A stretch of 64,000 bases of DNA from Trichoplax adhaerens (GCF_000150275.1 NW_002060945.1:6535751-6599750); one strand, 5' to 3'. Shown: positions 52,201-64,000, numbered from the stretch's first letter. The notes: generated by a model not told the origin, from the letters alone. Translations and numbers: made by a program.

Positions 52201-54095
52201 TTGTGCGGCTATTGAATAGCATTATAATTATTAAAGTTTTTCTTATTAGGTATACTTATTCTAAAATAGGTAGCGATAGAAAATATTGGAATTCCGATAA
52301 AGATTGGTTTGCTTCTCTTGCTGCAACCCAATGGCCGAATTTCATTCGGTAGACTATTATACTTTATATTATTTGACGTGACGAATAATGTAATATAATT
52401 ACGCAGTATTTTATTCTATTAGACTAATCACTGGAACTGTTGTAATAGTATTAGTTTGTTACCTTTATTTTTTGTACGTTAAACTGCTGAAATCGATCAT
52501 TGCCTATGCTCCACTAGGGTTTGCTTATTCATTGCTACTAAGATAGCGGATAAATTACACTATGGCGCCGTTTCCATCTTAGTTAAAGGTTATATCGTAA
52601 ATGATTTATTAGAGTCATTGTAGAATTTTTAGCAAACTTTGAAGCCATTTAATTTTAATAATGTTTTCTTATAAATTCATAGATTATGACGGAGCAGAAC
52701 TTTCCTGCGTAATATGTTCTCTAGTTCAAGTAATATTAGACGGTGACTGTCGTACAATTAAAGGATTTCAAACATTACTACAAAAGAACTGGGTTGTAGT
52801 TGGCTATCGTTTTAATGCAAGCCAAGAGGTAAAATTTAACGTTGTGCAATTATATCCTGCATAGCTAATTTATTTATCTTATATACAATCCTTATTATGA
52901 TTTCAAAAATTAGAGTCCCTTTTTTGAGCTATTCTTAAGTTGTATATCGCAACTGTTATATCAAAATCCTTTGGCTTTCGAATTTTCTCCTAATTACATA
53001 TCGCATCTTTTGGATATATCACTCTGTGGACTTACCGAAACGTTTTCTTACAACAATGAATATGAACGCTGCAGATATAATTATGTAAGGAAAGGGGAAG
53101 GTAACGTGTCAAAGCGTACTGGTATTGTTCTCCCTTCAGCTTGGAATCTCTGTTACTTAAATTGGAAGGAAGTATTTAATGAACGATATATTATGAATCA
53201 AGTTTTACAAAGAATTTATGGTAAAACTATTGCTAAACCATTGACCGTTGTTACTGATATTTTTGATATGAAAATATGGCATAGCTTATATCTCCGTAGT
53301 TTCGGTATGCATGATGAAGGTAGCATCAGGAACTACGAGATTCAGCATCAAAGTGAGAGATCATACAATGAATCTATTTTATGCTTACTTGAAAAAACTC
53401 GAGCGTTGGGCTGTCTTAAGTATACTAATGGTAGAATTATAGATGTTATTGATTATAAAAAGCTTTCACAACTCTATACATACAATGAGCATGTAAGGCA
53501 TCGTCAGTACCCAAAAACTTCAGCATCAGATGTGCGCAACGTAAGTCAGTCCTTTAGCGGTTTTCCGTCATCGACCTACAACACCGACGTGTACACAGTA
53601 TCGCATGATATACCGAGAGATCCGTCGATGCCTTACATAGCAACAAGATCGGGTCAATACAGAACAAATGAAAGCGCTATTTATAGTTCTTCGGCATCAT
53701 TTTGCAATGAGCATCCGTTATCTAATAATACCTGGATAAATCAAACTCGTTATCCCGAGATAGCAAAATCAAGTGTACGTAATGTAGATGCTTATCCCGA
53801 TGTCTCAATGGCATCGCCTTATAATGGTAGTAGGCACGCAGATGCAAAAATCAAGGAAACCGCAAATACTGGAAAATATACAGTAGGTCAGCCTAAATCG
53901 CGATCAACCAGCTTAAGAAATGATTTTTACTTCAGTCATCAAGAAGAATATTCTCCTCGTAATGATGGTAACTATTATCAACCTGCGGACCATAATTATA
54001 ATGAATACGTGAATATGCAAAACTTCGCTAAACAGTACGGGCACTCTCCTAGGATTGCGTACCAAAAGATGAAATCGAACGAAACTAATTTTTAG
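49257..54095 (+). CDS. Myotubularin-related pseudophosphatase (MTMR10/11/12-like)
   Basis: Active myotubularins remove the 3-phosphate of PI3P and PI(3,5)P2; inactive members act as adaptors of active ones. The start is ATG 49257 (MTGQENPSETWDEVREQ). Exons found: 49257-49332, about 49773-49954 (GRAM/PH-like, VRVCLTNFRLIIIEG), 50097-50190, 50358-50446, 50555-50603, 50700-50753. Later exons carry CWYYQTNDVYLLRSA, PNYLATVWQRIYTDN and SDKDWFASLAATQWPNF. An exon near 52550 gives KIADKLHYGAVSILVK. The next (about 52685-52828) gives DYDGAELSCVICSLVQV and TIKGFQTLLQKNWVVVGYRF. The last (52914-54095) gives SPFFELFLSCISQLL and NPLAFEFSPNY. Where active enzymes have the C-x5-R loop (HCSDGWDRT), this protein has no cysteine or arginine, as in MTMR10-12. 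The last 190 codons are a Tyr/Ser/Asn-rich tail. Some middle exon joins (50.8-51.3 kb, 52.4-52.5 kb) are unresolved. Confidence 0.88.
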
Positions 54096-55490
54096 TCGTT
54101 CTAAATGGTTCCATAGTTCGTTACTATTTCTTATTTCGAATAATTATCAACGTCATCGTCGCAATAGTTGAGATAAATTAGGCTATTTTTAAGGCCAAAC
54201 TGAATTTCGGAGATCATACTGTAAACTAAAATTTAGATAAATTGTAATTATGACCATTTCGCTCGCATGATTTGTTTTCTTGTATGATATTTATTTTATG
54301 CTATACAGAAAGCTAATGTAACGCAAATATCGCTATTGACAACCAATGATACTGTATGAGATGTTGATGTACATGGTAAAGCAAATCGTCAGACTGTCAT
54401 GGACTTTCAACCCATAGCATCTATATGGAGCTATTTACAACTCTTGTACGTGCCAGGATAGCAATACCGTCACGAAAGTGCATTTAATTAAAGATGTGGT
54501 ATTTCACATAGCGACTGTTTAACAAGTTTTTACTTTCTCTGTTATTTATATACTGAAGTAAAAAATAACAAAATTTTAATTTTAGTTATGCTTGTAACAA
54601 GGTGATAATACGGTGATGTGATTACTTTGTGATAAACTTCTGGTGACGGATATTATAAATATATTAAAAGTTAAAGGAAGTTGCAAACTGCTGTGTTGTT
54701 GTCGGGATCTAGGATAATTTTTATGATAGCTTGATGGTGGAGTTCTTTATCATAGTATCTAATTAAGCTATCACTTGATTTATATATTATACTTATTGTC
54801 CACTACAGTTAATATAAATATACTGGCGTTCAAATCTCTTTCCATTGTATAATAAAGCTTGATTGGCTCTTACTTGGTACATATAACTGCTAGGTCTAAA
54901 AATTCTTAAATAAATCTATGAGTACTGCGTAGAGCATATTTCGGTTTATTCATTTACGCATTACATATTCTATTACATTAGAATGGATGTTAAAGCTTTT
55001 GATAATTTTAGAAGATCTTATAAGCAGAAATTTGCTGTAAGCTGCCATCGTACTTCTATGTTCGTGCCTTAATTAGTAAAGTAACTTCTTGAGTGCTAAC
55101 TTTATTTATCGTATACGAATACATATATATTAACTCTATATTCTAAGAGTTTATATATACCGTTTGTTTATTTTAAGTATCAAACAGGAAACGAAATATT
55201 CTATTTTAATCACAGATCCTTACATTTCATGATGTATTAATTTACCTATCCTACATTTACGATACGAATTAATGAATAGTACTATAGAATTTCTGTAAAT
55301 ATCATTTATTGCACTCGTACAAAAGAACGAATTAGAAAATAACTAATCCTGACTAAAATTCTAATCCTAAGGGCAATTAGTGCGAAGTCATACAAGAACA
55401 AGTCGTGTTAATTATCCAAACGTTGCAACACCTTCATATACAAACATAATATAACATATACCCGATAGGTATCTTCTAAATTATCAATAA
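54096..55490. other. Intergenic region between convergent genes
   Basis: This AT-rich spacer lies between the 3' end of the myotubularin gene and the 3' end of the minus-strand ZP gene. AATAAA at 54851-54856 could end the plus-strand transcript, though it is 750 nt after the stop. I see no exon-like sequence and no repeat of note. Confidence 0.5.
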
Positions 55491-58400
55491 TTATGTCGAT
55501 ACCGGAGTCCATTTGATAGTTTTACGCATCCTTAAAATTATAGGTAACAAAATCAGAACTACTACGACAATAGCAAAAAGCGTTGAAAATAAGACAATAT
55601 ATGTGGACATTAATTTTTTAGGTCGATTCATTGAGGTACTGTTGGATTTATAGCTTACAGTGCCAATGACGATATGATGAGGTCGTTGAATGTTAGTACA
55701 ACCTTGACATCGTGTCAAATTGGATTCTGACTGATGGCAAACGTGAGCAAAACAATGGAGGAAAGTGGTTACTGAATGATTAAAAACAAAACTACCGGCT
55801 AAAAGACTAAACCGGGCACTTCCTGGAGGTGATGGAATAGCTTTAAAAGACGAATCTATGATACACCTATAATTTTTGGAAGATAAGTTAAAAAAACATA
55901 GATAATCTTACCTATAAGCTTATCTAATCTTGAATACCGGTATATTACATTTAGCCATTGTACTACTGTGTTCACGGAAAATATAATTAAGCAATGCTCT
56001 ACCATCTGATCATCATATAAAGATTTAACAAAATTCTATAAGAAGTTATCCATTCTGTTGGTAAATAAGCAGTATACAACTTTTAAGCTCCAGTTTTGAA
56101 GTTGATATGGCTATCTTTAGCTACTGTGAGTTTATATATATGTCTAAAAGCAATGAAGCTGACTATAGTACAATAACGAAATTTATAGGAGAGCTATTTT
56201 CGTATTACGAATTTAACAGGCAAATATAGCAAGTAGTGACCATAGAACAATCATTACCTGCTGAGTATAATCTTAAAAAATAGATTAAAATAGTAATAAG
56301 TGTTGCAGAATGATATTTAGGAATTAGTACTGACTAATACTACACGTATTACAATAATTGGATTTAATAGAGTTATGTTATCATCCAGTATACAATTTAT
56401 ATGATAACCTTAGTAAATTTCTATTCTGATGTAAATGATTAATGTAAAACTCATGAATAGCTATTATAATCTTGTGTTTATAATTTCATGACTACTATGA
56501 TCAATTTGTCATTATACATCTATATATACTAAATACTAAGAATAGATTTATAGATTCTGTCGAGCAAACATGAATTACAGAATTTATTGTTAGCTTCTAA
56601 ATGTTATCGCTTACAGGGTACACTTACCGTTGGCTTATAATTACGTGTTTCTTAGACTGGTGATTGGAATAGCATGTATCAATTATTAATACTAATAGCG
56701 GATCAGCTGGCTTAACATTGATCTCAAAAAATATTTCTTCGTTCGGTTCAACATAAATTGCTCCTGAACGATTGGTTCGTACTTGTTGGTAACTTTGATT
56801 CGTATAAAGTAACATATCGTATTGAAAACTACTAGTTTTTGGCTGTGGTTGCCTCGTTAGTTGTTCTATTGTTAGGCCCTGATCTATTTTAGAGTGATTT
56901 TTTTTCGCATTCAATACTGCATTAATGTAAGCAGTACGTTTATAACTGCAGGAAAACATTAGTCGATGTTGCTGCTCCCTTAGAATAACCCCACCTTTAT
57001 TCTGCATATTATTGATAGCAGTTATGGTATTGCCATAAATTATAGAACGAGGGTTAAATTGAATGTCGTTTCCGCAGCTATTAAAGGGTATCTTAATGTG
57101 AGTTAGAGTTGAATTCGTTTTATACTGACACAGCCCTAAATTTATCGTAGCTGGATAAGGTTGTGCTAGTGATGTTGCAATAGATTGGTGAATATTAACT
57201 TGTATTGAATCTGGTAGACAAGAAATGGAGATTTGATCGCCTAGAGTAATCATAGAATAGTAAGAATTAATTATGCATTTGTTAATGACTATTATTTTTT
57301 ACACTTACTCAGATGTATTACTAATAGCTGACTCGTAATGATTAATATATTAATGAATTATTAATGAGACTGAATTGGCATATCTCATTTCATTTCACCA
57401 AGATATTGTCGAAAACGATAAATCACATAATAGATCAACTAATTGATAAATAATTAAACTATTGCCTGATCTATTTTATACTTATTAGGATATTAAGGAA
57501 ACGCTAATCATGCGATCGTTGATGACCAGTATTTAATAAATCTGAAGTCTTCAATTTCTTACCAAGACATGACCAATTTTGCACAATAACCGTAACCTGT
57601 AATGGGAAGGATACTTTTTCATAACTTGAAACATTAGACCGGTGTTCCTGATATCTATCACTAAGATGCTGCCTGATAATGCGAGGCTGGATCATAACAG
57701 CAAATTGATAAGAACCAGAACGAAAAGGCCTGAAATCTAATGTACAACTGGTTGAATCAAGGTGAGACTGAGGTAAAGGACCGCATATGCCTCCACACTC
57801 ATTAATATCAAATTGTAAATATTGAGATGCCCATTGACAGCTTGTAACTAATCCAGCTTGAAATAATGTTAAGTTAGCATAACAATCATTAGCTATATGA
57901 TAGACTAATGTCGGCTTAAAGGTTGAATTAGGAACATACAGATTGAATAAATGTGGAATGGTAGAAGTTAAGAATAATTTTCGTTTATCTCCTTGATGAT
58001 TTACACTTTGATCCCAGCAACAAGACGTAGCCAATAGTCTGTAATTAGCGATTTTCGGGAATTGCGTTAACAGATTATACTGTAGAGAACAGAGTTGATT
58101 TTGATCGATTTCGCTAGTGCTATTTATAACCCTGATCAGAATATTGCTTTCTATTCTTGTTGTATTTAAATGATAAAAATAGAACGTAAATAAGTTCATG
58201 ATATTGATATTGCTGCAATACATTAAGGACTGTGCTCGAATCACAAATTGCAGTTTCCATTCAACCTAGCAAAATAGGAGGAATTTTTGATTAGTTCGAT
58301 TAATTATATCTCATTAATATACGAGGGTTAAATTTTGTCGTGAAAATTGCATTATTAGATACGGTAGTTCTATACATATTTTATCTTAACGATAACGATT

Positions 58401-58959
58401 ATAAAAATAGGCAATAAAAGATCGAATTCTTGAAAAAATTTGATAACTCTTTAGAAATTTTAAAATTTTCATACTAAATTCTAATTTTTTATACCGAGGC
58501 TGTTTATAACAGCGCTTTCAATTTAAAAATTAAATTGACAAGAATAAATATCGACTGTTATAATTAACAGTAAAATTAATCTAAAGCACTTTAGACCATT
58601 AGCGTCTGTTCAAGAACGTCATTGAAAATTCATGCAACAATCATAACATAGATATTAAACTAACAATATTCTAAAGACTTTCTCGTCCTTACACTAGGCA
58701 TTTGGATCGTCAAATAGATAGCTTCCAATTACAATTACCACTCAGTGCTAATTAAAGCAACAATGTACTAATTTAATTAGATATCAGTATATTTTGTAAG
58801 CATTTCTTTCCTTACGCTTGTTGGTTGAGTCTGAATCCAAGTTAAATGAGCTCCTAAAAATTTTGCACTGCTGGTCTGTTCGGCTGTTATTTCAATAGCC
58901 AAGAATGTAAGCAGAACGTATATCGGTAAGATTAATCTTTGGCGGATCATACCATTCAT
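55491..58959 (-). CDS. ZP-domain type I membrane protein
   Basis: This is a probable extracellular polymer-forming or adhesive surface protein. Four exons join in frame (1836 nt, 611 aa): 58959-58816, 58265-57563, 57240-56628 and 55866-55491. Exon 1 gives a signal peptide (LILPIYVLLTFLAIEITA). Exon 2 encodes about 234 residues, Cys-containing (CGGICGPLP) with several N-glycosylation sequons, which I cannot assign to a family. Exon 3 opens the ZP domain (DQISISCLPDSIQVNI, later LMFSCSYKR). Exon 3 ends and exon 4 begins with the ZP-C pattern (VLIIDTCYSN, then CIIDSSF), followed by paired cysteines and a transmembrane helix (IVLFSTLFAIVVVVLILLPI). A short basic tail (RMRKTIKW) follows. Donors are GTAAGG, GTAAGA and GTAAGT, all good. 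Polymerising ZP proteins are usually cleaved before the helix; NRPKK is a possible basic site but not a canonical furin motif. Confidence 0.87.
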
Positions 58960-60526
58960 TTGAAAATTAATTCAATTATTACATATAGAATTACGAATTT
59001 AGCAAGCTCCAAGTTCATTTGCGATGATACTTTGACGTAAGGAATCAAACCATCAAAATCAAAACAATTTAGAATCTTTCACACTTGATAGAAAACAGCT
59101 GATGTAACACATTGCAAGAAATAAAAATTAACATAGTTTCGTCGCTTACTATAATTCTATCAATAAGAATATTATAATGGTATGCTAATTAAATACAGAA
59201 AGTGAGATACTTGAATATTTACCTAATATATTTAATTAGTAAACACGATAGTATTACATACAATAGATGCATTACCAAGGCTGCAAATAAATATTCATCA
59301 AAAAGATTGATATAGTCATAAACTAATGCCAGTAATATTGTCCTTTGAACCTTAGTTATTATGGATTCAGCAATTAGATCATTAGCGATTCACTTTTCGG
59401 GAATATGATAAATATGAGGCAGTCTAAGTTATCTTTTATCAAATCTAAGAATTGAATATGAGCACAATTAATAAATGTAGCAACTAACCTTGTTATCAAA
59501 TGGAATCACATTCCAAGGAATTAAGCAGTCACCCTAATCTTTCGTCGGTGTACATGCATAAATAGCTCGATTCGATAATGCGTTAAAGTTCATTTACTGA
59601 CTTACATGACTAGGAATTAAGTAAAAGGTATTATAGTCTACACGCTTGTATGTTAGGAAACAGAAAGTTACATAGAATTAAGTACGAAGTTTCCAGATGG
59701 TCCGGAAAATTACTTTCCGAGTCGTAGGGTTGACGTATACTTTGAATGATGTTAGAATTAGAAACACTTCTATTATATCGATTTTGTTGTTTCTAAGATC
59801 GTGCATGGAGAATTAGATAAATTTATAAAATTATGCCATCTTGGAGTAAAAATGGCGAGAAGCAGACTAATTCGTAAGGTGTTAACTGCATGTGTTAATA
59901 TCAAGCCGTAGACGTAGGTGACAATAATAAGGTAATAACAAACTTGTTTACTCTTCTTTGGGCCCAAAGTCCACATAGGCGTCGACATCAATCATTCATT
60001 TGCCCTAAAGGCGTAATAAAAATTGCAAGAAATTATTTTTGAACTGTTTCTCTCACAGTTCAATAATAACAGAGAGAACATCCGCTTAAACTATCGGCTT
60101 CGAGCCGAGTAGTAATTTGTATCATCATTTAGTCAATTCTTTCGTGAAGAGCTCTTCTGGTATGAATATTGATCATTCAGTCTGTTCTACTAGAAGAAAA
60201 GAACTTACACCTTCATTTTGACTAAGCTTTAGTGCTTTTGAGAAGAATATTGATTAGATTACACGTGTAGCGTATTCGTTGGCACAATCATCGGTTAACT
60301 TTGGTATGTACATGATATCTTGTTGATTATCAAATACTTAAACTGATCTATTTGAGGCAATTTTTGATACGTAGCTGCATTATTCTCAAAATATATTTCC
60401 TAGATGTGAAATAATTCCGTAAGTTACCTCCTGGAGTTATTTAATAAAAAAGTCATCAAATAACAGCAATTTCAGGAATTTATAAACTAGAATTTGCTCA
60501 ATTTCATTCTTCCAAAGCAAAGCAGA
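58960..60526. other. Divergent intergenic region between two ZP genes
   Basis: About 1.57 kb separates the start codons of the minus-strand ZP gene and the plus-strand kringle-EGF-ZP gene, so both promoters should lie here. I see no credible exon. The minus-strand frame at 59991-59773 is hydrophobic in parts but has no splice context or family resemblance. A TTTCTCTCACAG...ATAACAGAGAGAA segment near 60049-60080 is a weak inverted repeat. Confidence 0.5.
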
Positions 60527-63500
60527 ATGAAATATTTGTGGTCTATCTTTGTCATATTAGCATTGTCAGTCACAGATGCGTCTGCTATTTATAATTATGA
60601 CCATATTCCAAGGCGAAAAAGTCGACAAATTGAAGCTATAGACTGCTACGATAGTTCTAATCGAGGAATTCATTATCATGGTTTTATTAATACTACTAAA
60701 TGGGGTATAACATGTAAGCCGTGGATGGAGTATCAGATCCGAAATGCAAAACGACATGGTAATTACTGTCGCAATCCAACGGGTAAAATTGAAGGACCTT
60801 GGTGCTTTACCGATGATAGCTATAAAAATTGGCAATATTGTGACGTACCGCGGTGTCAAAGTAAGCTAACTAAAAATTAAGCAGTTGTAATATAGTTTAG
60901 GTATAAATTTATATGGTTCTTGGGGGTAGCTATTAAAATCATAAAATGATATAGTATAAACTGTTCGAAATTGTTTCATTTAATCTACTCATGTAGTTAA
61001 CGCTTTAGCAGCTCAACTAAAAAACTTTAAATTTGAATTAGTAGAATAACTTGTAGTATATGATGCTGGCGTGGATGTTTATTTATCGATCTACATTAAT
61101 TAATGAAGAATTCCTTAATTTTATGGGCCTGAAATCCAGAATATAGTGCAACTTGCTCCTCTATCTAGAAACATCAAGTGAACTAATGTATAAGGTGTTA
61201 TATAAATTCTACCAAGCCATTACCTTATTAATTAATATGATGGAACGAATAATAAGCATTACTTGACATAACTGACTGACGACAAACCTAATACTGTATG
61301 TTTTATTTGTACTAGTCGTAATTCCATCCTGTAAGTATTGTACTTGTAGGATAAAAGCAGACTCAGGCTTTTTTCTTCGTCTTCGTTAACTTTTACTTTT
61401 CAACGGTTTGCCAATCCTACAAGTATTTTCAAGTATCTTTAAAGCATACAGATTATAAAGTTAGATTAATTACATATTAAAGGTTTACATCTATCTCAGT
61501 TGCAATCCAAATAACTTAACTGTATGATATAAAGGCGATAAAAACACGCTTTTATTTCACTTGAGTCGTTTTAAATAGTTCAACATATTTTATATTCTGG
61601 AAATAGTTATTTCTACAAACGAAGCTTACTTACTTTCTAAACGGGTTAAAGTTAACTTATTTGTTACATTGTATGATCTACTTCCTATATACTTGAATAC
61701 ATTCTTTTTCCAAACTTAGTTGCAGATTTAAAGAGTAAAGCAATTAAATTAAATTAAATTAAAAGAGGAATACAAATTGTAAAATAAGCTAGCTACAAAT
61801 AATATGTATAATCTATTTCCTATCCGCACCTTTAACAGTATGATATAAAGATCATAAATATACAATTTTGATTGGGTACTTTAATAATAGCATATATTTT
61901 ATATCCTAGAAATACACATTTCTATAAACAAAGCATATTTTACTTTCAAAACGGTTAAAATTAATTTATTAGTTACGTAGCATGATCTATTTCCTACATA
62001 TACCTTCTTTTTCTAAATTTGGTTACAGATTTAAAGAGTAAAGCAATTAAATTAAAAGAGATGGATAATTCTTGTTCTTATCATAACGGTGGATGCAGCC
62101 ATACCTGCCTTGATCGCTTAGATGGGCATCAATGCACATGTCCACAAGATATGATCCTGGCTCAAGATGAACTTAACTGTATCAATCCCAGTGCAAGATT
62201 ACCTGGAAATTGTTATAATAATAATGGCGGATGTAGTCATCATTGCATAGTAGATCAAAAAAATTATCATTATTGCACCTGTCCTAAGGGCTATAAATTA
62301 TTATCGAATCAACAAGGTTGTAAATTCGAATGGAATGCCATATCCAATTCGGTGAAAAATTCTGCAAAAAAAGATGACTGCCGATATCGTAATGGTGATT
62401 GCAGCCATATTTGCATCCAAATTGCAAATCAACGACATTATTGTCGTTGTAGGAAAGGATTTAAACTGGATATTGACGGTAAAAGCTGTCTATCAGAATC
62501 TATTTCTACAAATCAGGCAGTAGAGCGTCCTTATCATGGATGTCAACATCGAAATGGTGGCTGCCAACATTTCTGTATTGATTTAAGCCGATCCCATATA
62601 TGTTCATGTCGTCATGGCTATTTATTAGATGTTGATCAAAAAAGTTGTAAACTCAATATTGAAGTGCTACCATTAGATCAAGGTAAACCATCAGTAATAC
62701 TACCATCGTTATCGTCTGACTATCCCAATGAATTCATTCATGGAGCGAAACATTACGGAAGTTGTTCTCAAAGCAATCATAGCTGTCAGCATATATGCGT
62801 TGACATCGATTCAACAAATTATTACTGCCGTTGCTTATTAGGCTATCAGCTCATGCAAAATGGCTACAATTGTCGAAAAAGTAATTTAAATAACGAATTA
62901 TCGATTTTGGATGGATCTTGCCGTCAAAGTAATGGCTATTGCCAACATCTATGTGTTGATATTAGTGATGAAGGCCACTATTGCTTATGCAGAAAAGGTT
63001 ATAGCTTAAACCAAGATCGTCGTACATGCAGCCAAAGGAATGATTATAACTCTAATTTAAAACGATTATTACGAGGACCATGCTATAATATTGGTAGTAG
63101 CTGTAGCCATTTTTGCCATACTGTTCGAAATTATCATTATTGTTCTTGTCCACTCGGATACGATTTAATGCCTGATAACACAACTTGCGATGTAAATGAA
63201 TGTAGCAGTTCTCATCACCATAATTGCAGTCATATTTGTATTAACACTCTTGGTTCTTATCGCTGCCAATGTCCATATGGATTTCAATTGAATCCTGATG
63301 GACTCACGTGTCAGTCGATCGGTGGGTAATTAAAATAGTTTAAACATCATGTTAACTTTCACGACTTGAAGTTAAAAGGTTAAATCAATATGCACTCATA
63401 TTTAGGTCAAGAAAATGCCGTCGTGGTATTGTGCAAAACGGATCGGATACAAATATTTATTAAGCGACAATTCATACCTAATGAAGTAAATCCTTCTAAA

Positions 63501-64000
63501 CTGAGATTGATCGATCCTAAATGCCAACCAAGATTGAATCGGAGTTATATTGCCTTTTCTACATCTTTGCAGCAATGTGGCCATAAAGTGACAGAATCAT
63601 CCGATAAAATTATCTATCATAATACTATACAGCAATGGAATGATCGAAAGGGGATTATTGCTCGTGGTCAAGGATTTCAAATACAATTGCAATGCAGCTA
63701 TAATAAACGTGCTAGGTTAGCTAATATTGCTATCGAGCCGGGCTTAACGATTAAAACAATCCAAATCGGCCAAGGACGAGGCAATTTAACCTTTAAAATG
63801 GACATTTTCAATACAACAGATTACCAAAATCCAATTAATTCATCAGCGCCTATTGTTGTGGAATTACAGCAAGTTTTATATTTTGAAATTAAGATTATTC
63901 CACCGCAAAAAAATCTAATACTCTTTGTAGAACAATGCTTTGCAACGCCTGAGCCGACACTAAATCAGTCGATTCGATATAATATTATTCAAAATGGGTA
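60527..64000 (+). CDS. Kringle-EGF(x8)-ZP extracellular protein, 3' end outside window
   Basis: This is a secreted or membrane matrix/adhesion protein by architecture. Exons: 60527-60860, 62029-63321, and 63406 to about 63997, where a GGGTA donor may begin. The frame is consistent across both introns (phase 1, phase 1). Exon 1 has a signal peptide (MKYLWSIFVILALSVTDASA) and one complete kringle with six cysteines (from IDCYDSSN through PWCFTDDSYKNWQYC to VPRC). Exon 2 encodes eight EGF-like modules of the C-x-N-G-G-C...HxC type. The last has a calcium-binding-type start (DVNECSSS) and an aromatic GSYRCQC core. Exon 3 starts a ZP domain (VLCKTDRIQIFI, LQQCGHK, IQLQCSYNKR, LFVEQCFATPEP). An in-frame ATG at 60494 exists, but 60527 gives the cleaner signal peptide. 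The donor after 63321 is GTGGGT; it is the only one that keeps frame. Lysine-binding residues of the kringle were not assessed. Confidence 0.9.
61523..62068 (+). repeat. Intronic tandem duplication containing a copy of the EGF-exon acceptor
   Basis: Copies at about 61523-61770 and 61839-62068 are alignable throughout (TATGATATAAAG, TTTATAT, TTTCTA, AAACG, ATGATCTA). Both end in CAG followed by ATTTAAAGAGTAAAGCAATT. The downstream copy is the true start of exon 62029. The upstream copy (pseudo-acceptor ending 61725) runs into stop codons after about ten codons because of AAATT repeats, so it is a decayed pseudo-exon. Confidence 0.8.

Noticed and set aside
59773-59991. 72-codon minus-strand frame between the two ZP genes.
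   Set aside because: No signal peptide pattern, no splice continuation and no similarity to the adjacent genes.
1-64000. tRNA, rRNA, CRISPR or intact transposase or reverse transcriptase genes.
   Set aside because: I looked for cloverleaf A/B-box words, regular spacer arrays and catalytic motifs and found none that were convincing; a tRNAscan or RepeatMasker run would be decisive.

Overview
The window is eukaryotic nuclear DNA: AT-rich, with genes broken into many short exons by GT-AG introns of roughly 40 to 800 bp, and no bacterial gene organisation. The gene content (four-domain voltage-gated sodium channel, ATR kinase, ODF3/CIMAP1, STOML2, a myotubularin pseudophosphatase, and two ZP-domain surface proteins, one with kringle and EGF repeats) is animal. 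A non-bilaterian animal fits best. The DEEA pore of the sodium channel, compact intron-rich genes and low GC suggest a placozoan (Trichoplax/Hoilungia type), but the genus is inference.

Layout: (1) about 1.8-16.4 kb, plus strand, a Nav2-type sodium channel whose 24 exons I could join with consistent phase; two of its introns look minor-spliceosome (U12) type, one with AT at its 5' end. (2) 16.4-22.1 kb, a gene-poor stretch with decayed, inverted protein-like fragments and short perfect palindromes. (3) about 22.2-38.0 kb, plus strand, ATR checkpoint kinase with FAT, kinase and FATC regions; its first exon is unresolved. (4) 38.9-40.6 kb, minus strand, ODF3/CIMAP1 (SHIPPO repeats), complete in five exons and convergent with ATR. 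(5) 40.6-43.6 kb, intergenic DNA with dense TACTGTAC/GTAC palindromic repeats. (6) 43.6-46.4 kb, plus strand, mitochondrial stomatin-like protein 2. (7) 46.4-49.2 kb, intergenic repeats and a long inverted repeat. (8) 49.3-54.1 kb, plus strand, a myotubularin-related protein that has lost the catalytic loop. (9) 55.5-59.0 kb, minus strand, a type I membrane ZP-domain protein. (10) 60.5 kb to the end, plus strand, a secreted or membrane protein with one kringle, eight EGF modules and a ZP domain, running off the window.

The genes do not form one pathway. The channel serves excitability, ATR genome surveillance, ODF3 the ciliary axoneme, STOML2 mitochondrial membrane organisation, and MTMR phosphoinositide regulation. 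The two ZP genes are divergently arranged neighbours and may be a co-regulated extracellular-matrix pair. I saw no convincing tRNA or rRNA gene, CRISPR array or intact transposon. Exon joins were made by eye from splice sites, phase and homology; no alignment or transcript data were available.
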